Of a DNA stretch of 44,832 nt, positions 30,879 through 38,665 are shown piece by piece. Position 1 is the first letter of the stretch, and every line of letters begins with the position of its first letter. The position numbers were made by a program, and so were the translations under genes. A model generated the notes under the pieces. That model had not been told where the DNA came from, did no database searches, and saw only the letters and a list, made by a program, of their open reading frames with translations. This DNA is from a virus: positions 1 through 44,832 of IMG/VR virus record IMGVR_UViG_3300049732_000169, one strand, 5' to 3'.

Positions 30879-31247
30879 ATGCTGCGAATTTTAGATTTGT
30901 GCGGCGGCACGGGGTCATGGTCGCGGCCGTATGCGGAGGCAGGATACGACGTGTTGGTGATTGACCCGGTAACTGATGGCCGCGACGTTCGTTTATTACA
31001 GGCGAAGCAGGGCCGGATACACGGCATTCTCGCGGCCCCGCCATGCACGGTCTGGAGCTACGCGCGCAATCGGTATATGCCGACTGAAGCCGAGATGTTG
31101 CAGTCGTTGAGTGTGGTCGATGCCTGTCACCGGATTGTGTTGGTGCAGATGCCGCTCTGGTGGGCGCTCGAGAATCCGCGGAACAAGCTGCGGACGTATC
31201 TGGGGCCAGCTCGGCTCGAGTTCTATCAGTGGGAATACGGGACGTAG
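30879..31247 (+). CDS. C5 cytosine DNA methyltransferase, C-terminally truncated
   Basis: A 122-residue protein carrying the first half of a Dcm-type enzyme: motif I LDLCGGTGSWS, motif IV APPCTVWS with the catalytic Cys, and motif VI WALENP. It ends at FYQWEYGT, exactly where relatives continue into the substrate-recognition part and motifs VIII-X. The break point coincides with the 3' end of the convergent minus-strand gene, which overlaps by 22 bases. It is unlikely to methylate DNA alone; it may be inactive or need a partner. Confidence 0.75.
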   Translation: MLRILDLCGGTGSWSRPYAEAGYDVLVIDPVTDGRDVRLLQAKQGRIHGILAAPPCTVWSYARNRYMPTEAEMLQSLSVVDACHRIVLVQMPLWWALENPRNKLRTYLGPARLEFYQWEYGT

Positions 31248-31477
31248 CCATCGATGAGGGACAACAGTTCGCGACGAAGTCCGGCTTCGTCAAGGATGCG
31301 GTCATCTCGTTCCGACAGCAAGACATGAATCAAGGACACGAATTCCACGTCGCTAGGCAGGCTATCGCTGTGCATGTTCCAACTTGCGGGTCCAAGCCAC
31401 CGCTCAAATTCTGCAAGAGACATCATGTTGCGCCGAACGGCGACAAGCTGATCTTTGACTTCGGATTCGCGAATCAT
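31226..31477 (-). CDS. Reverse-strand small accessory protein
   Basis: An 83-residue protein (start ATG 31477; GGAGG lies 13 bases upstream; in-frame ATG 31489 and 31579 are alternatives). The text MIRESEVKDQLVAVRRNMMS, LAEFERWLGPASWNMHSDS, LIHVLLSERDDRILDEAGLR has the feel of a widespread family of small hypothetical proteins ending in a DEA-LR-EL helix. It is the only leftward gene in the right half and probably a lysogen-expressed moron. Confidence 0.65.
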   Translation of the reverse strand: MIRESEVKDQLVAVRRNMMSLAEFERWLGPASWNMHSDSLPSDVEFVSLIHVLLSERDDRILDEAGLRRELLSLIDGYVPYSH

Positions 31478-31649
31478 GGCCGCACCCATACCTCCAATTG
31501 TACGTGTAGACGCTTGGGAACTGCGATGCCACTTCAAGAAGGCAAAATATCGTCGCCGCTTGAAAAGGCGAGAAATCATAGCAAAACGCGGGAAATCGCG
31601 CCCAGCTCACCCGCGGCGGTGATTACAAGAGATGGAAAAGTGGAGCAGG

Positions 31650-31668
31650 GGAGGCGATCCCCCTGTGA
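31650..31668 (+). repeat. 19-bp direct repeat, copy 2
   Basis: Exact second copy of GGAGGCGATCCCCCTGTGA, 794 bases after copy 1. Recombination between the copies would remove the truncated methyltransferase together with the minus-strand gene. It is followed by ATG codons but not by an intact conserved gene. Confidence 0.8.
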
Positions 31669-31814
31669 GGCGACTGAGGATGCAAGAAGAGAAGGAAGAA
31701 GATTTTGCGCGCGTGGACGGCTTTCCCGAAACTGGGACATGGGGATCAAGTGGGGCGCGATGCGGAATCTGCATACCGCGATGGCCGACTTCTTTCGGGA
31801 GCAACCCCGATGAC

Positions 31815-31833
31815 CGACGCCCGCCGGCCCCAG
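31815..31833 (+). repeat. 19-bp gene-start repeat, copy 1
   Basis: CGACGCCCGCCGGCCCCAG, identical to 32466-32484. Both copies follow an ATGAC start (MTDARRPQ here, MTEPDARRPQ at 32455). Here the frame runs on in phase into the gene that I start at 31849. Confidence 0.75.
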
Positions 31834-31848
31834 GGCAGGAGTAGGGCC

Positions 31849-32073
31849 ATGCAGACTCAAACTAAAACGCGAGCGCATCAAATGACCGGCTTCGACCAAT
31901 GCACCTTCGGGGATGGTGGTTACTACTACCACGATGGCTACGACCGCGCGACGTGTTCGTGTGGCTGGCGTAGCGCCCCCTCGCGCGATCACAAGGCGCT
32001 CGTCATGCTCTGGGACATTCACAAGCGAGATGCCGCGGCGGCTGATCCCGCATCAGGAGAGACGCCGAGATGA
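31849..32073 (+). CDS. Small hypothetical protein with CSCGW motif
   Basis: A 74-residue protein. ATG 31849 has AGGAG 7 bases upstream; the in-frame ATG at 31810 would add 13 residues derived from the duplicated segment. GGYYYHDGYDRATCSCGWRS followed by HKALVMLWDIHKRDA resembles small phage proteins with a minimal Cys-x-Cys plus His site. Function unknown. ATGA overlap with the next gene. Confidence 0.6.
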   Translation: MQTQTKTRAHQMTGFDQCTFGDGGYYYHDGYDRATCSCGWRSAPSRDHKALVMLWDIHKRDAAAADPASGETPR

Positions 32074-32369
32074 GCAAGATTACAGGTGAACTCGCGCTGT
32101 CTGGCTACGGCGGTAACACCCGCACGCGCGTGGAGATTATCGGCCAGACACCGAAGCGGTTAAGGATTCGCGCGATTACCCGCACGAAGCTCGGAGGCCG
32201 TAATCGCTGGCTGGAGCCCGGAGAAAGCGCGCTGGTGCCCACCTACGCGGTGCGTGACAACTGCGTAGCGTGCAAGGGCGCAAGAGGCGGCATTCCCGGC
32301 AACGAGAATGTCATCAACGGCCGCGTGCTGTGCGATTACTGCTCAAGTAGGGGGACGGCGGATCGATGA
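32070..32369 (+). CDS. Small zinc-ribbon hypothetical protein
   Basis: A 99-residue protein. The first part (RVEIIGQTPKRLRIRAITRT, RWLEPGESALVPTYAV) is beta-rich and the end holds CVACKGARGG and LCDYC, a zinc ribbon. It resembles small accessory proteins common in phage variable regions. Coupled on both sides by ATGA overlaps. Confidence 0.65.
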   Translation: MSKITGELALSGYGGNTRTRVEIIGQTPKRLRIRAITRTKLGGRNRWLEPGESALVPTYAVRDNCVACKGARGGIPGNENVINGRVLCDYCSSRGTADR

Positions 32370-32458
32370 CTGGATCGATGACGGACGCTTTGCAGACGAT
32401 TGGGATCCTCGCGTTATCAATAGCAATGTTGCTTCACTTGGCGAGCCATCGGCGATGA
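32366..32458 (+). CDS. 30-residue membrane peptide
   Basis: MTGSMTDALQ is followed by the hydrophobic helix TIGILALSIAMLLHLA and a basic end (SHRR). It starts in an ATGA overlap with the previous stop and ends in an ATGA overlap with the next start, the same coupling seen for real genes around it. Function unknown; too short for homology-based judgement. Confidence 0.45.
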   Translation: MTGSMTDALQTIGILALSIAMLLHLASHRR

Positions 32459-32997
32459 CTGAGCCCGACGCCCGCCGGCCCCAGCCGGTCGAGGACCCGC
32501 GAATGTGCCACTGCGGGCCAAGAGAATGCCTGCATCCCGCAAACCTGCGCGTCACTGTTCGGTGTAAGGTTGTGGATGCGGCTCTCCGCGCCGAGCGAGC
32601 GCCCACGCCACAGGAAGAATCACGTTTACGTGCCGTGCTGCGTGAGGCGGTGGATCGCCTGGATGCGGAGTTGTGCTCTGAGGACATGGACGCTGAGGCG
32701 GTCTGTCAGGATGTGCTACCAGAACTACGGGATTTTCTGAAGCGCGAAGCCGATTGGCATGTGTCGAAAGCGGGCGCATCTCCAGCCGACGCCGTGCAGG
32801 CGTTGATCGCGAAGGTGCGCCAGCGAATTGCAGAGGATACCAACAGCGACTCGGAATACTGCTGGTATTGCCTGCAAGATGTGAACGGCAAGAATGGGCC
32901 AGTGCAGCCACATGCCGACAACTGTTGGGCAATCAAGGTGCAAGAATTAGCCGACGCCCTCGTAGGCCGCCCGCAAGTGATAGAAAAGAAAGACTAA
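32455..32997 (+). CDS. Hypothetical protein with two Cys clusters
   Basis: A 180-residue protein from ATG 32455. The N-terminal residues come from the 19-bp repeated segment. It shows MCHCGPRECLHP, a helical acidic centre (LREAVDRLDAELCSEDMDAE) and a C-terminal YCWYCLQDVNG...HADNCW finger. The second cluster, C-x2-C...H-x3-C, resembles small RNA- or DNA-binding zinc sites. Role unknown. Confidence 0.6.
   Translation: MTEPDARRPQPVEDPRMCHCGPRECLHPANLRVTVRCKVVDAALRAERAPTPQEESRLRAVLREAVDRLDAELCSEDMDAEAVCQDVLPELRDFLKREADWHVSKAGASPADAVQALIAKVRQRIAEDTNSDSEYCWYCLQDVNGKNGPVQPHADNCWAIKVQELADALVGRPQVIEKKD
32466..32484 (+). repeat. 19-bp gene-start repeat, copy 2
   Basis: CGACGCCCGCCGGCCCCAG, codes for part of DARRPQ at the start of the 32455 protein. 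The identical upstream copy at 31815 lies in a different gene. Confidence 0.75.
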
Positions 32998-33009
32998 GAG
33001 GATACGCGA

Positions 33010-33240
33010 ATGGACGGCTCGAAAGTTAATCGTGAGGCCATTGTTACCGCAGCGCAGGGCTCGGAGACGAAGGCAGCAACGGTTACTCCTAACCGCGAAG
33101 GGTTTGATTACGTGATGCTGCCGTTCATGGTGCTGATGACGTGTCTCTTTATTGCGGTGATGTACCCGTTCTATGCGCTGGGTCGCTTGCTTGAGAGAGC
33201 GTGGCCAAGCGTGTGGAGATTCACGCATCTGGATCGATGA
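33010..33240 (+). CDS. Small single-pass membrane protein
   Basis: A 76-residue protein with about 33 polar N-terminal residues, then VMLPFMVLMTCLFIAVMYPF as a membrane helix and a basic aromatic tail. Located in the accessory block; could be a superinfection-exclusion type factor, but this is only inferred from type. The 141-base gap after it shows no gene. Confidence 0.5.
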   Translation: MDGSKVNREAIVTAAQGSETKAATVTPNREGFDYVMLPFMVLMTCLFIAVMYPFYALGRLLERAWPSVWRFTHLDR

Positions 33241-33381
33241 GGCAGCGCGACAGCCTGCGGGCATGACTCTCCTTGCCGTCCCTGCGGAGGCAAGAGCAGA
33301 GGGATGACTCTCAGGCTGACCATTCGCGCAAAGTCCTTTATCTTCTTGCAGTTGTGGCGGCCCGCCCCAGGAGGACCGTAG

Positions 33382-33672
33382 ATGAGTAACGTCACGGCAG
33401 AACAAGTGCGGAATGCGATGCAGGCCGCGAATATTACCTACGTGGAGCATCACACCTGTTCGTTGTGCGGCTACATGACGAACTATTTCGTCGGTGGCGA
33501 TGGTGTGCTGTATTTCGATCCTGGTTGCGATTGTTCGCGCGGCCGGTATCGTGAACTTGGCTACGAAAGTGCGGCTGACTGGATCAACATGCAATCAGAC
33601 GAGGGCGTACGCCAACGGATTGCAGCGAAATTCGGTCTAGCTGGCGCTTCTCAGGGACCGGAGCCGGCTTGA
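33382..33672 (+). CDS. Small Cys-rich hypothetical protein
   Basis: A 96-residue protein with HHTCSLCGYMTNYFVGGDG and FDPGCDCSRG, then SAADWINMQSDEGVRQRI. The CSLCGY...GCDC layout recurs in small phage proteins of unknown role. GGAGG is present upstream of the ATG. It overlaps the next gene by 4 bases. Confidence 0.65.
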   Translation: MSNVTAEQVRNAMQAANITYVEHHTCSLCGYMTNYFVGGDGVLYFDPGCDCSRGRYRELGYESAADWINMQSDEGVRQRIAAKFGLAGASQGPEPA

Positions 33673-33974
33673 CGAAGAAGCAATTTCCAGAGTTAGCGCG
33701 GCGATGGCGCGGCCCTCTCGTGCTTGAGGACTTAAATGGCAAGTATTACGGAACACACGTCCTCGACGCTGACGGTCGCGAAATCATCGAGTTCTGGACG
33801 GCCACAGGCGAACCGTCTGAGCGAGAAAAGGCCAGTTTTGGTGAATGGACGCCAGAGGCATGGGCGGACTACTGCTGCGATTCGCATTGGGAATGCGAGG
33901 CAGATTACCGGGCTGCGCTGGAATTTATAGCGCTCGCGGAAATATTGGGGGAGGGACCGGAGCCGCCCGCATGA
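33669..33974 (+). CDS. Hypothetical acidic protein
   Basis: A 101-residue protein beginning at TTG 33669 inside the previous stop. RRWRGPLVLEDLNGKYYGTH and EFWTATGEPSEREKASFGEW are its clearest segments, followed by a Cys/His/Trp-rich WADYCCDSHWECEAD. Acidic overall. No family recognised. The stop overlaps the next gene (ATGA). Confidence 0.55.
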   Translation: MTKKQFPELARRWRGPLVLEDLNGKYYGTHVLDADGREIIEFWTATGEPSEREKASFGEWTPEAWADYCCDSHWECEADYRAALEFIALAEILGEGPEPPA

Positions 33975-34201
33975 GTAGACGTCGGAGCGCCGAACCGCGC
34001 ATCGTGGACCCGGCCACACATCCGAAGCGGTGGGTGAGTCTTGCCGTCGCGGCCGATTATCTTGAAGTCGACCGCAAGACGCTGAACATTTATCTACTCG
34101 ACCAGAAACTGGCCTATGCACGCTTCGGCCGACGTCGCAAGATTGCCGTCACGGAGTTAATTGCGTTTGAGCAGCGGCAAATTGTGGAACGCAGGGCCTG
34201 A
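33971..34201 (+). CDS. Excisionase/MerR-like HTH protein
   Basis: A 76-residue protein with WVSLAVAADYLEVDRKTLNI and YARFGRRRKIAVTELIAFEQ, matching the HTH_17 pattern of AlpA/Xis-like proteins: first helix with AA-YL-V, recognition helix, and an arginine-rich wing. It may be the excisionase or the activator of late genes, since it lies directly before the second virion block. The other candidate for excisionase is the 25043 protein. Confidence 0.7.
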   Translation: MSRRRSAEPRIVDPATHPKRWVSLAVAADYLEVDRKTLNIYLLDQKLAYARFGRRRKIAVTELIAFEQRQIVERRA

Positions 34202-34382
34202 GTGTTCCACGAGTCACAGAAAACGGGAAAGTGATCTAAAAACGGGAAAATAAAAACCCACCATTGCGCGCGCGGGCGGTCAACGCGCACTCTCTTTTTC
34301 ATTCGTTCCCTTCCTCACTGCGATCTGTTCTGTAAGTTAGAGGCCGGTAGGGTCTCTGCCGCTGTGTCTTCCCTGAACGCCT
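34202..34382 (+). promoter_or_regulatory. Intergenic control region before the second virion block
   Basis: 181 bases without a gene. AAAACGGGAAA-like sequence occurs twice (34218 and 34238), a possible regulator site. TGCGCG (34265) can pair with CGCGCA (34284), followed by a T-rich tail CTCTTTTTC, a weak terminator candidate for the early operon. A late promoter for the following genes is expected here, but no clear -35/-10 pair is seen. Confidence 0.4.
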
Positions 34383-35279
34383 GTGGCTGATAACGTCGAA
34401 CTCGTCGGCGCGTCCGGCAACTTCTTTGGCGCGTCTGTTGAGGCGCCGTTCTCTGGCGACACGGTCAAATTGCTGCTCCTCGCCCGGTCAGATTATGCCG
34501 GGGCCGAAGGCGCACGTACCCTCATTGAGCTCCACGACAAGTATTCCCGCTCGGACACGTTTACCGGGACGGGGAACGGGACGACCGTCGACGTCTCCGG
34601 GCAGGCGTTGTCAGGATTCGGCATCCAGGTCAAAGGCACTGGGGCGCCGGCGGCGGCGTGGAATGTGGTGCTCGAGGGCAGTCTCGATAACACGAATTTC
34701 ACCACGATCGCCACACACAGCAATCTGACCGACAGCGACGGCAAGGCGAAGCCTGGCGGCGGCGCGCCCTGGCTCTATTTTCGCTCGCGCTGTGTCTCGC
34801 TCACGCTGGGGAGCGCGACGAATATCGTCGTCACCATCCTGGGCGTCCCGAGCGCGTCTGCGCGGACAGTCAGCCTCATTGAAACAGATGGCACGGACAC
34901 CGCGCTGAAGGCGTGGCTCGATGCCATGGGGGACTGCTCATTTCATCATGTCGTCACCGCGGCCTCCAAAAATCCCGTCGTCATCAAGGCCTCGTCCGCC
35001 CGGCTGCGCTCAGTACACGGCTTCAACAATGCGGGGTATCCGGTCAAGGTGTGCTTTCACAACAGCGCGAGTTCGCCCACGGCGGGGTCGGGCGTCGTCG
35101 CGTCGTTTGTCTGTCAGTCGGGGCGCGAACTGGCGGTGCGGTTGCCAGGGAAGGGGCAGCAATTTACCACCGGCTTAGCCATGACGATCGTGGCGGTGCT
35201 CGCGGCCACCGATATGGCTGATACGGGCGCCACAGATACCGTGCTGAACGATGCAGCGTTTGAGGTGGGGTATGTGTAA
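34383..35279 (+). CDS. Virion-like beta-rich protein
   Basis: A 298-residue protein from GTG 34383 with only a weak ribosome site. The sequence is dominated by strands and small polar residues (NGTTVDVSGQALSGFGIQVK, AAAWNVVLEGSLDNTNFTTI, RLRSVHGFNNAGYPVKVCFH). AWNVVLEGSLDNTNFT resembles a galactose-binding/discoidin-like strand pattern often found in phage fibres. First gene of the second virion block. Its 3' end overlaps the next gene by 8 bases. Confidence 0.6.
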   Translation: MADNVELVGASGNFFGASVEAPFSGDTVKLLLLARSDYAGAEGARTLIELHDKYSRSDTFTGTGNGTTVDVSGQALSGFGIQVKGTGAPAAAWNVVLEGSLDNTNFTTIATHSNLTDSDGKAKPGGGAPWLYFRSRCVSLTLGSATNIVVTILGVPSASARTVSLIETDGTDTALKAWLDAMGDCSFHHVVTAASKNPVVIKASSARLRSVHGFNNAGYPVKVCFHNSASSPTAGSGVVASFVCQSGRELAVRLPGKGQQFTTGLAMTIVAVLAATDMADTGATDTVLNDAAFEVGYV

Positions 35280-35742
35280 CCGTCGCGTTGTGCTCGGGCT
35301 CGTCTTCGCCGCGGTCGCGGCGCTCGCGCTCGAGGCCCAGCAGCCAGTCAACGTCACGAAAGTCAACAATGCGGCGCCGGTCGCGGTCGGCGCCGACCCC
35401 TATTCGTTCCTGTCCACCGCCGCGGTGCAGGCTGCGCAGATTCACGGCTCGAGCGGCTGGGTCTGGCACATCGTCTGTTTCAACCGCGGGACCGCGGAAG
35501 TCTTTCTCCGCTTGTACGACCAGACCGGGGCGCCGGGCACGGGTGATACCGCCAACATCAAACTGCGCGCGTTCATTCCCGGCGATGCGAACGCGGCGGG
35601 TTTTGTCGTGCCGCTCCCAAACGCCGCCCTCTTTAACATCGGCATCGGCATTCGTGTAACCGGCGCGGTCGCCGACAACGACAACACCGCGCTCGCGGCA
35701 AACGAGGTCACGTGCAACGTCGGCTATCAGGACAAGCCGTGA
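35272..35742 (+). CDS. Exported beta-rich protein, signal peptide 1
   Basis: A 156-residue protein whose N terminus, MCNRRVVLGLVFAAVAALAL, is a basic-hydrophobic Sec signal followed by EAQQ, with cleavage plausible after ALEA. The mature part (VWHIVCFNRGTAEVFLRLYD, AGFVVPLPNAALFNIGIGIR, TCNVGYQDKP) is close in style to the C-terminal part of the 34383 protein, so both may share a fold. Signal peptides are not expected on ordinary virion proteins. GTGA overlap with the next gene. Confidence 0.6.
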   Translation: MCNRRVVLGLVFAAVAALALEAQQPVNVTKVNNAAPVAVGADPYSFLSTAAVQAAQIHGSSGWVWHIVCFNRGTAEVFLRLYDQTGAPGTGDTANIKLRAFIPGDANAAGFVVPLPNAALFNIGIGIRVTGAVADNDNTALAANEVTCNVGYQDKP

Positions 35743-37022
35743 CCCGCGTCCTGATCCGGCTTCTCGTCGCGCTGGCGTGCGCGCTCCCGCTGTCAGCGGA
35801 GGCCGCCGTCACGATTACGCAGACGAGCGGCAGCGACAAGACCGGCGATAACACGATCGCGTTCGGAGGCAACACGACCACCGGCAATACCGTCGTCGTG
35901 GTTATTCGGTACGGGTCGGGCACTCATGCGGCGTTCAGTATCTCTGATGCGACGAACGGGACGTACGCGATCACTGGCAATCACGACAACTGGGCGACGA
36001 TCTTTCACTTTCGCAACATTACGGGCGGGTGGACGACAGTCTCGATCGATGCCCCAGCTAGTGACACCGGATACTATGTGCAGATCTACGAACTGAGCGG
36101 GGCGAGCGCCTCGCTCAGCATCGTGACCGACATCGCCGTCAATGCGTCTGGCACCGTTCATCAGTGTGCCGATAGCGGCGGCTTATCGGGGACGGGGTTT
36201 GCGGCCTGTGTCGGTACGTACGGAGCGGTCGCGAGCAGCACCACGCCTGGTTCCGGGTGGACACTGCGCGGGAGCGGCACGGGCGGCGTCGTGCAAGATA
36301 AGATCGCCACGTTCACCAACGAACTCGGGCCGTTCACGACGGGCTCGTCGGTCGATAGCGTGACCGTCTTTGCGCTGTTTCCTGAGGAGGGTGGAGCGCC
36401 CGCCTGCACGGGCACCTTCTGTGACGCCTTCACGCGCGCGGACAATACCGACCTGGGCGCGAGCTGGGATAGCGGGTACACCGCGAAGAACAATCTCCAG
36501 ATCGTCAGCAATCGGATCCGCGGCACCGCGCTCGGCACCGCCTCGGTCGAATCGACGTCCACCTCCATCACGAACGACCAGCGCGGCGAGGTCACGCTGG
36601 CCTCATGGGTGACCTCTACATTTGGTGTCGCGGTGGTGTCGTTGCGGATGACCGCCCCAGCGACACAGACCGCGTACACCTGCACGGTCCTCGCGAACGC
36701 GGCAGACCATACCCGCATCACCGAAATCACCGCCGGGAGCGAAGTCACGCTCGCGAATGAAACGACCTCGACATGGTCGGCGGGACACATCCTCCGCTGT
36801 GAGGTCATCGGCTCCACCATCAATCTGTATCAGGTGATTGGCGGGTCAGCCAACCTGCTCCTCACGACGACGGACGGCAGTCTTACGAGTGGGCGCGTCG
36901 GCCTCGCGACCTTCGTGGACTCAGGCGGCTCGCTCGCGAATATCGAACTGGATGATTTTGTCGCCACAGATATTTCGTCTACGGGCGCGGCGCGTGGACT
37001 TGTGTTGGGGGTTGGGCAATGA
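35739..37022 (+). CDS. Exported two-domain beta protein, signal peptide 2
   Basis: A 427-residue protein from GTG 35739. The signal peptide is VTRVLIRLLVALACALPLSA with AEA before the probable cleavage site. Residues about 30-210 form one beta domain (GNTVVVVIRYGSGTHAAFSI...), similar in style to the 40808 protein. Residues about 225-420 look like a concanavalin/LamG-type jelly roll (FTRADNTDLGASWDSGY ... GRVGLATFVDSGGSLANIEL, DDFVATD), which often binds or hydrolyses glycans. No catalytic residues can be assigned. Confidence 0.65.
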   Translation: MTRVLIRLLVALACALPLSAEAAVTITQTSGSDKTGDNTIAFGGNTTTGNTVVVVIRYGSGTHAAFSISDATNGTYAITGNHDNWATIFHFRNITGGWTTVSIDAPASDTGYYVQIYELSGASASLSIVTDIAVNASGTVHQCADSGGLSGTGFAACVGTYGAVASSTTPGSGWTLRGSGTGGVVQDKIATFTNELGPFTTGSSVDSVTVFALFPEEGGAPACTGTFCDAFTRADNTDLGASWDSGYTAKNNLQIVSNRIRGTALGTASVESTSTSITNDQRGEVTLASWVTSTFGVAVVSLRMTAPATQTAYTCTVLANAADHTRITEITAGSEVTLANETTSTWSAGHILRCEVIGSTINLYQVIGGSANLLLTTTDGSLTSGRVGLATFVDSGGSLANIELDDFVATDISSTGAARGLVLGVGQ

Positions 37023-38665
37023 CGCACAGGACGCACATACGGAGAGGCATCGCGGCGCTGCTCTTGATCGCCGCACCATCGGTGGCGTCGGCGGCCACCT
37101 ATCACGTCGCCAAGAGTGCCCAAGGCGGGAACAACGGCAATTCGTGTACAGCCGCGCAGAATGTGAACACCCCAAAGCTCACCATTGCCGCAGGGATCGC
37201 GTGTCTGGCGAATGGCGGCAACGACACGCTCTTCGTCCGCGCGGGCACCTACGACGAAAACATCAGTTCCGTGCCGTCTGGCGCCTCGGCGGGGAGCCGG
37301 AACCGGATCGCGAACTACAACGGGGAGGTCGTCTGGATCAAGCCGACGACGCCGTTCTTTTCTGGCGTGATCTTCTTAGAGACCGCCACTTACCTTGAGT
37401 TCGATGGGATCAACGTCGACAACACAAATGTGGCGAACATTCCCGGATCATGCTACGCGATCTGGTTTTCCTCAAACAATGGCACTGATCCCCATCACAT
37501 TCGGTTCAAAAATGCCGAGGTCAATTCGGGCTTTTGCGGCGGCGCGTCCATCGGGCTTGGTAGTCACAACCCCGCTTCAGCTACGACGGGCGCATTTGAA
37601 TTGCAAAACCTCGTGATTCATGGTGGGGGCGCGACAGGCGGTTGCGGGTTCCAGTGTACCTCCTATGCGGTCTACGTCATGACGAAGGACAGCATTATCG
37701 AGGGCTTGGACGTCTATAACACCTCGGGGGCGGCGATCCAGATTTACAACACGGGTGGCGACTCCCCCGACAATAACATCATCCGCAACAGTCGCTTCCA
37801 CGACATCACGCGATCGGGCTACACGAGCGGCCAAGGGACCGCGTTACTTCTCGACGGCGGCATCGGTAATCAGGTTTACAACAATGTGATCTATGGGATC
37901 GACCTACCTGGCAATCAGACGACGCACGTCGGGATCGTCGTTGTCGGTGGTTCGAACTACCTGATCGCGAACAATACGATCGCGAACAACGTGGACGTCG
38001 GCGGCATTCGGGTTGAGGCTGGGGCCTCGAACACCATCGTGCGGAACAACATTGTTGTCAATAACGGGACGCCGATGTGGGAGGACTTCGGCCAGAACAC
38101 GTCGAAATCGAACAATCTCGGATCCACCCCCGCGACCGGCTGGATTACCGGCGACCCCAGTTTCGTGAATGCCGCCGCGCGCGATTATCACCTTCAGGCC
38201 GATAGCGACGCGATTGATGCAGGAGCCACCGTCGCACAGGTCGCATCGGACTTCGACGGGCTCGCGCGGCCGCAGAACAGTATCTATGACATCGGCGCGT
38301 ATGAGTATCCCGCGACGCCCGCGGTGCTCGCGCCCACGGTGACGATCTTGACGCCCACGAGCGCCGAGACCTTTACGACGACGCAGGCTGAACTCTCGGA
38401 GCCCGCTGACCGCGTGACGGGATCGGCCGTTGATGACATCAGTGTTGCGAGTTGTAGCTGGGTCAATACCGCGACTGGCCACTCTGGGGCCACGGTCGGC
38501 ACAACGGCGTGGTCGATTCCTATACTGCCCCTCGCGACTGGCGTGAATCCGGTCACGGTGACGTGCCTCGATGGGGCCGGCAACATGGGCAGCGACACGC
38601 TCACGATCACCTCGACGGGGACGCCCGTGCAGTCGTATCGGTTGAGGATTCGGAGCGCCCAATGA
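37019..38665 (+). CDS. Exported parallel beta-helix protein (tailspike/pectate-lyase-like)
   Basis: A 548-residue protein. Signal: MTHRTHIRRGIAALLLIAAP with ASA before cleavage. Residues about 40-430 show right-handed beta-helix rungs (NDTLFVRAGTYDENI, NNIIRNSRFHDI, NQVYNNVIYGI, NYLIANNTIANN, NTIVRNNIVVNN), with the closing DYHLQADSDAIDAGA...DFDGLARP..YDIGAYEY typical of polysaccharide lyase-like proteins. Residues 435-540 are an Ig-like domain. Function is probably glycan binding or cleavage. It may be a tailspike or a prophage-encoded secreted enzyme. Confidence 0.75.
   Translation: MTHRTHIRRGIAALLLIAAPSVASAATYHVAKSAQGGNNGNSCTAAQNVNTPKLTIAAGIACLANGGNDTLFVRAGTYDENISSVPSGASAGSRNRIANYNGEVVWIKPTTPFFSGVIFLETATYLEFDGINVDNTNVANIPGSCYAIWFSSNNGTDPHHIRFKNAEVNSGFCGGASIGLGSHNPASATTGAFELQNLVIHGGGATGGCGFQCTSYAVYVMTKDSIIEGLDVYNTSGAAIQIYNTGGDSPDNNIIRNSRFHDITRSGYTSGQGTALLLDGGIGNQVYNNVIYGIDLPGNQTTHVGIVVVGGSNYLIANNTIANNVDVGGIRVEAGASNTIVRNNIVVNNGTPMWEDFGQNTSKSNNLGSTPATGWITGDPSFVNAAARDYHLQADSDAIDAGATVAQVASDFDGLARPQNSIYDIGAYEYPATPAVLAPTVTILTPTSAETFTTTQAELSEPADRVTGSAVDDISVASCSWVNTATGHSGATVGTTAWSIPILPLATGVNPVTVTCLDGAGNMGSDTLTITSTGTPVQSYRLRIRSAQ

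Larger units (their letters stand above)
31580..31848 (+). other. Gene-fragment region
   Basis: No convincing full gene. It holds the second 19-bp repeat (31650) and a 24-codon frame at 31739-31813 (MGIKWGAMRNLHTAMADFFR...), which looks like the helical end of a lost gene. It also holds an ATG at 31810 followed by the first copy of another 19-bp repeat that elsewhere begins the gene at 32455. This patchwork suggests past deletions or cassette exchange. Confidence 0.5.

Noticed and set aside
31632-31844. 70-codon plus-strand gene after the second repeat
   Set aside because: The text changes character midway and its second half is shadow-like; I treat the area as gene fragments.
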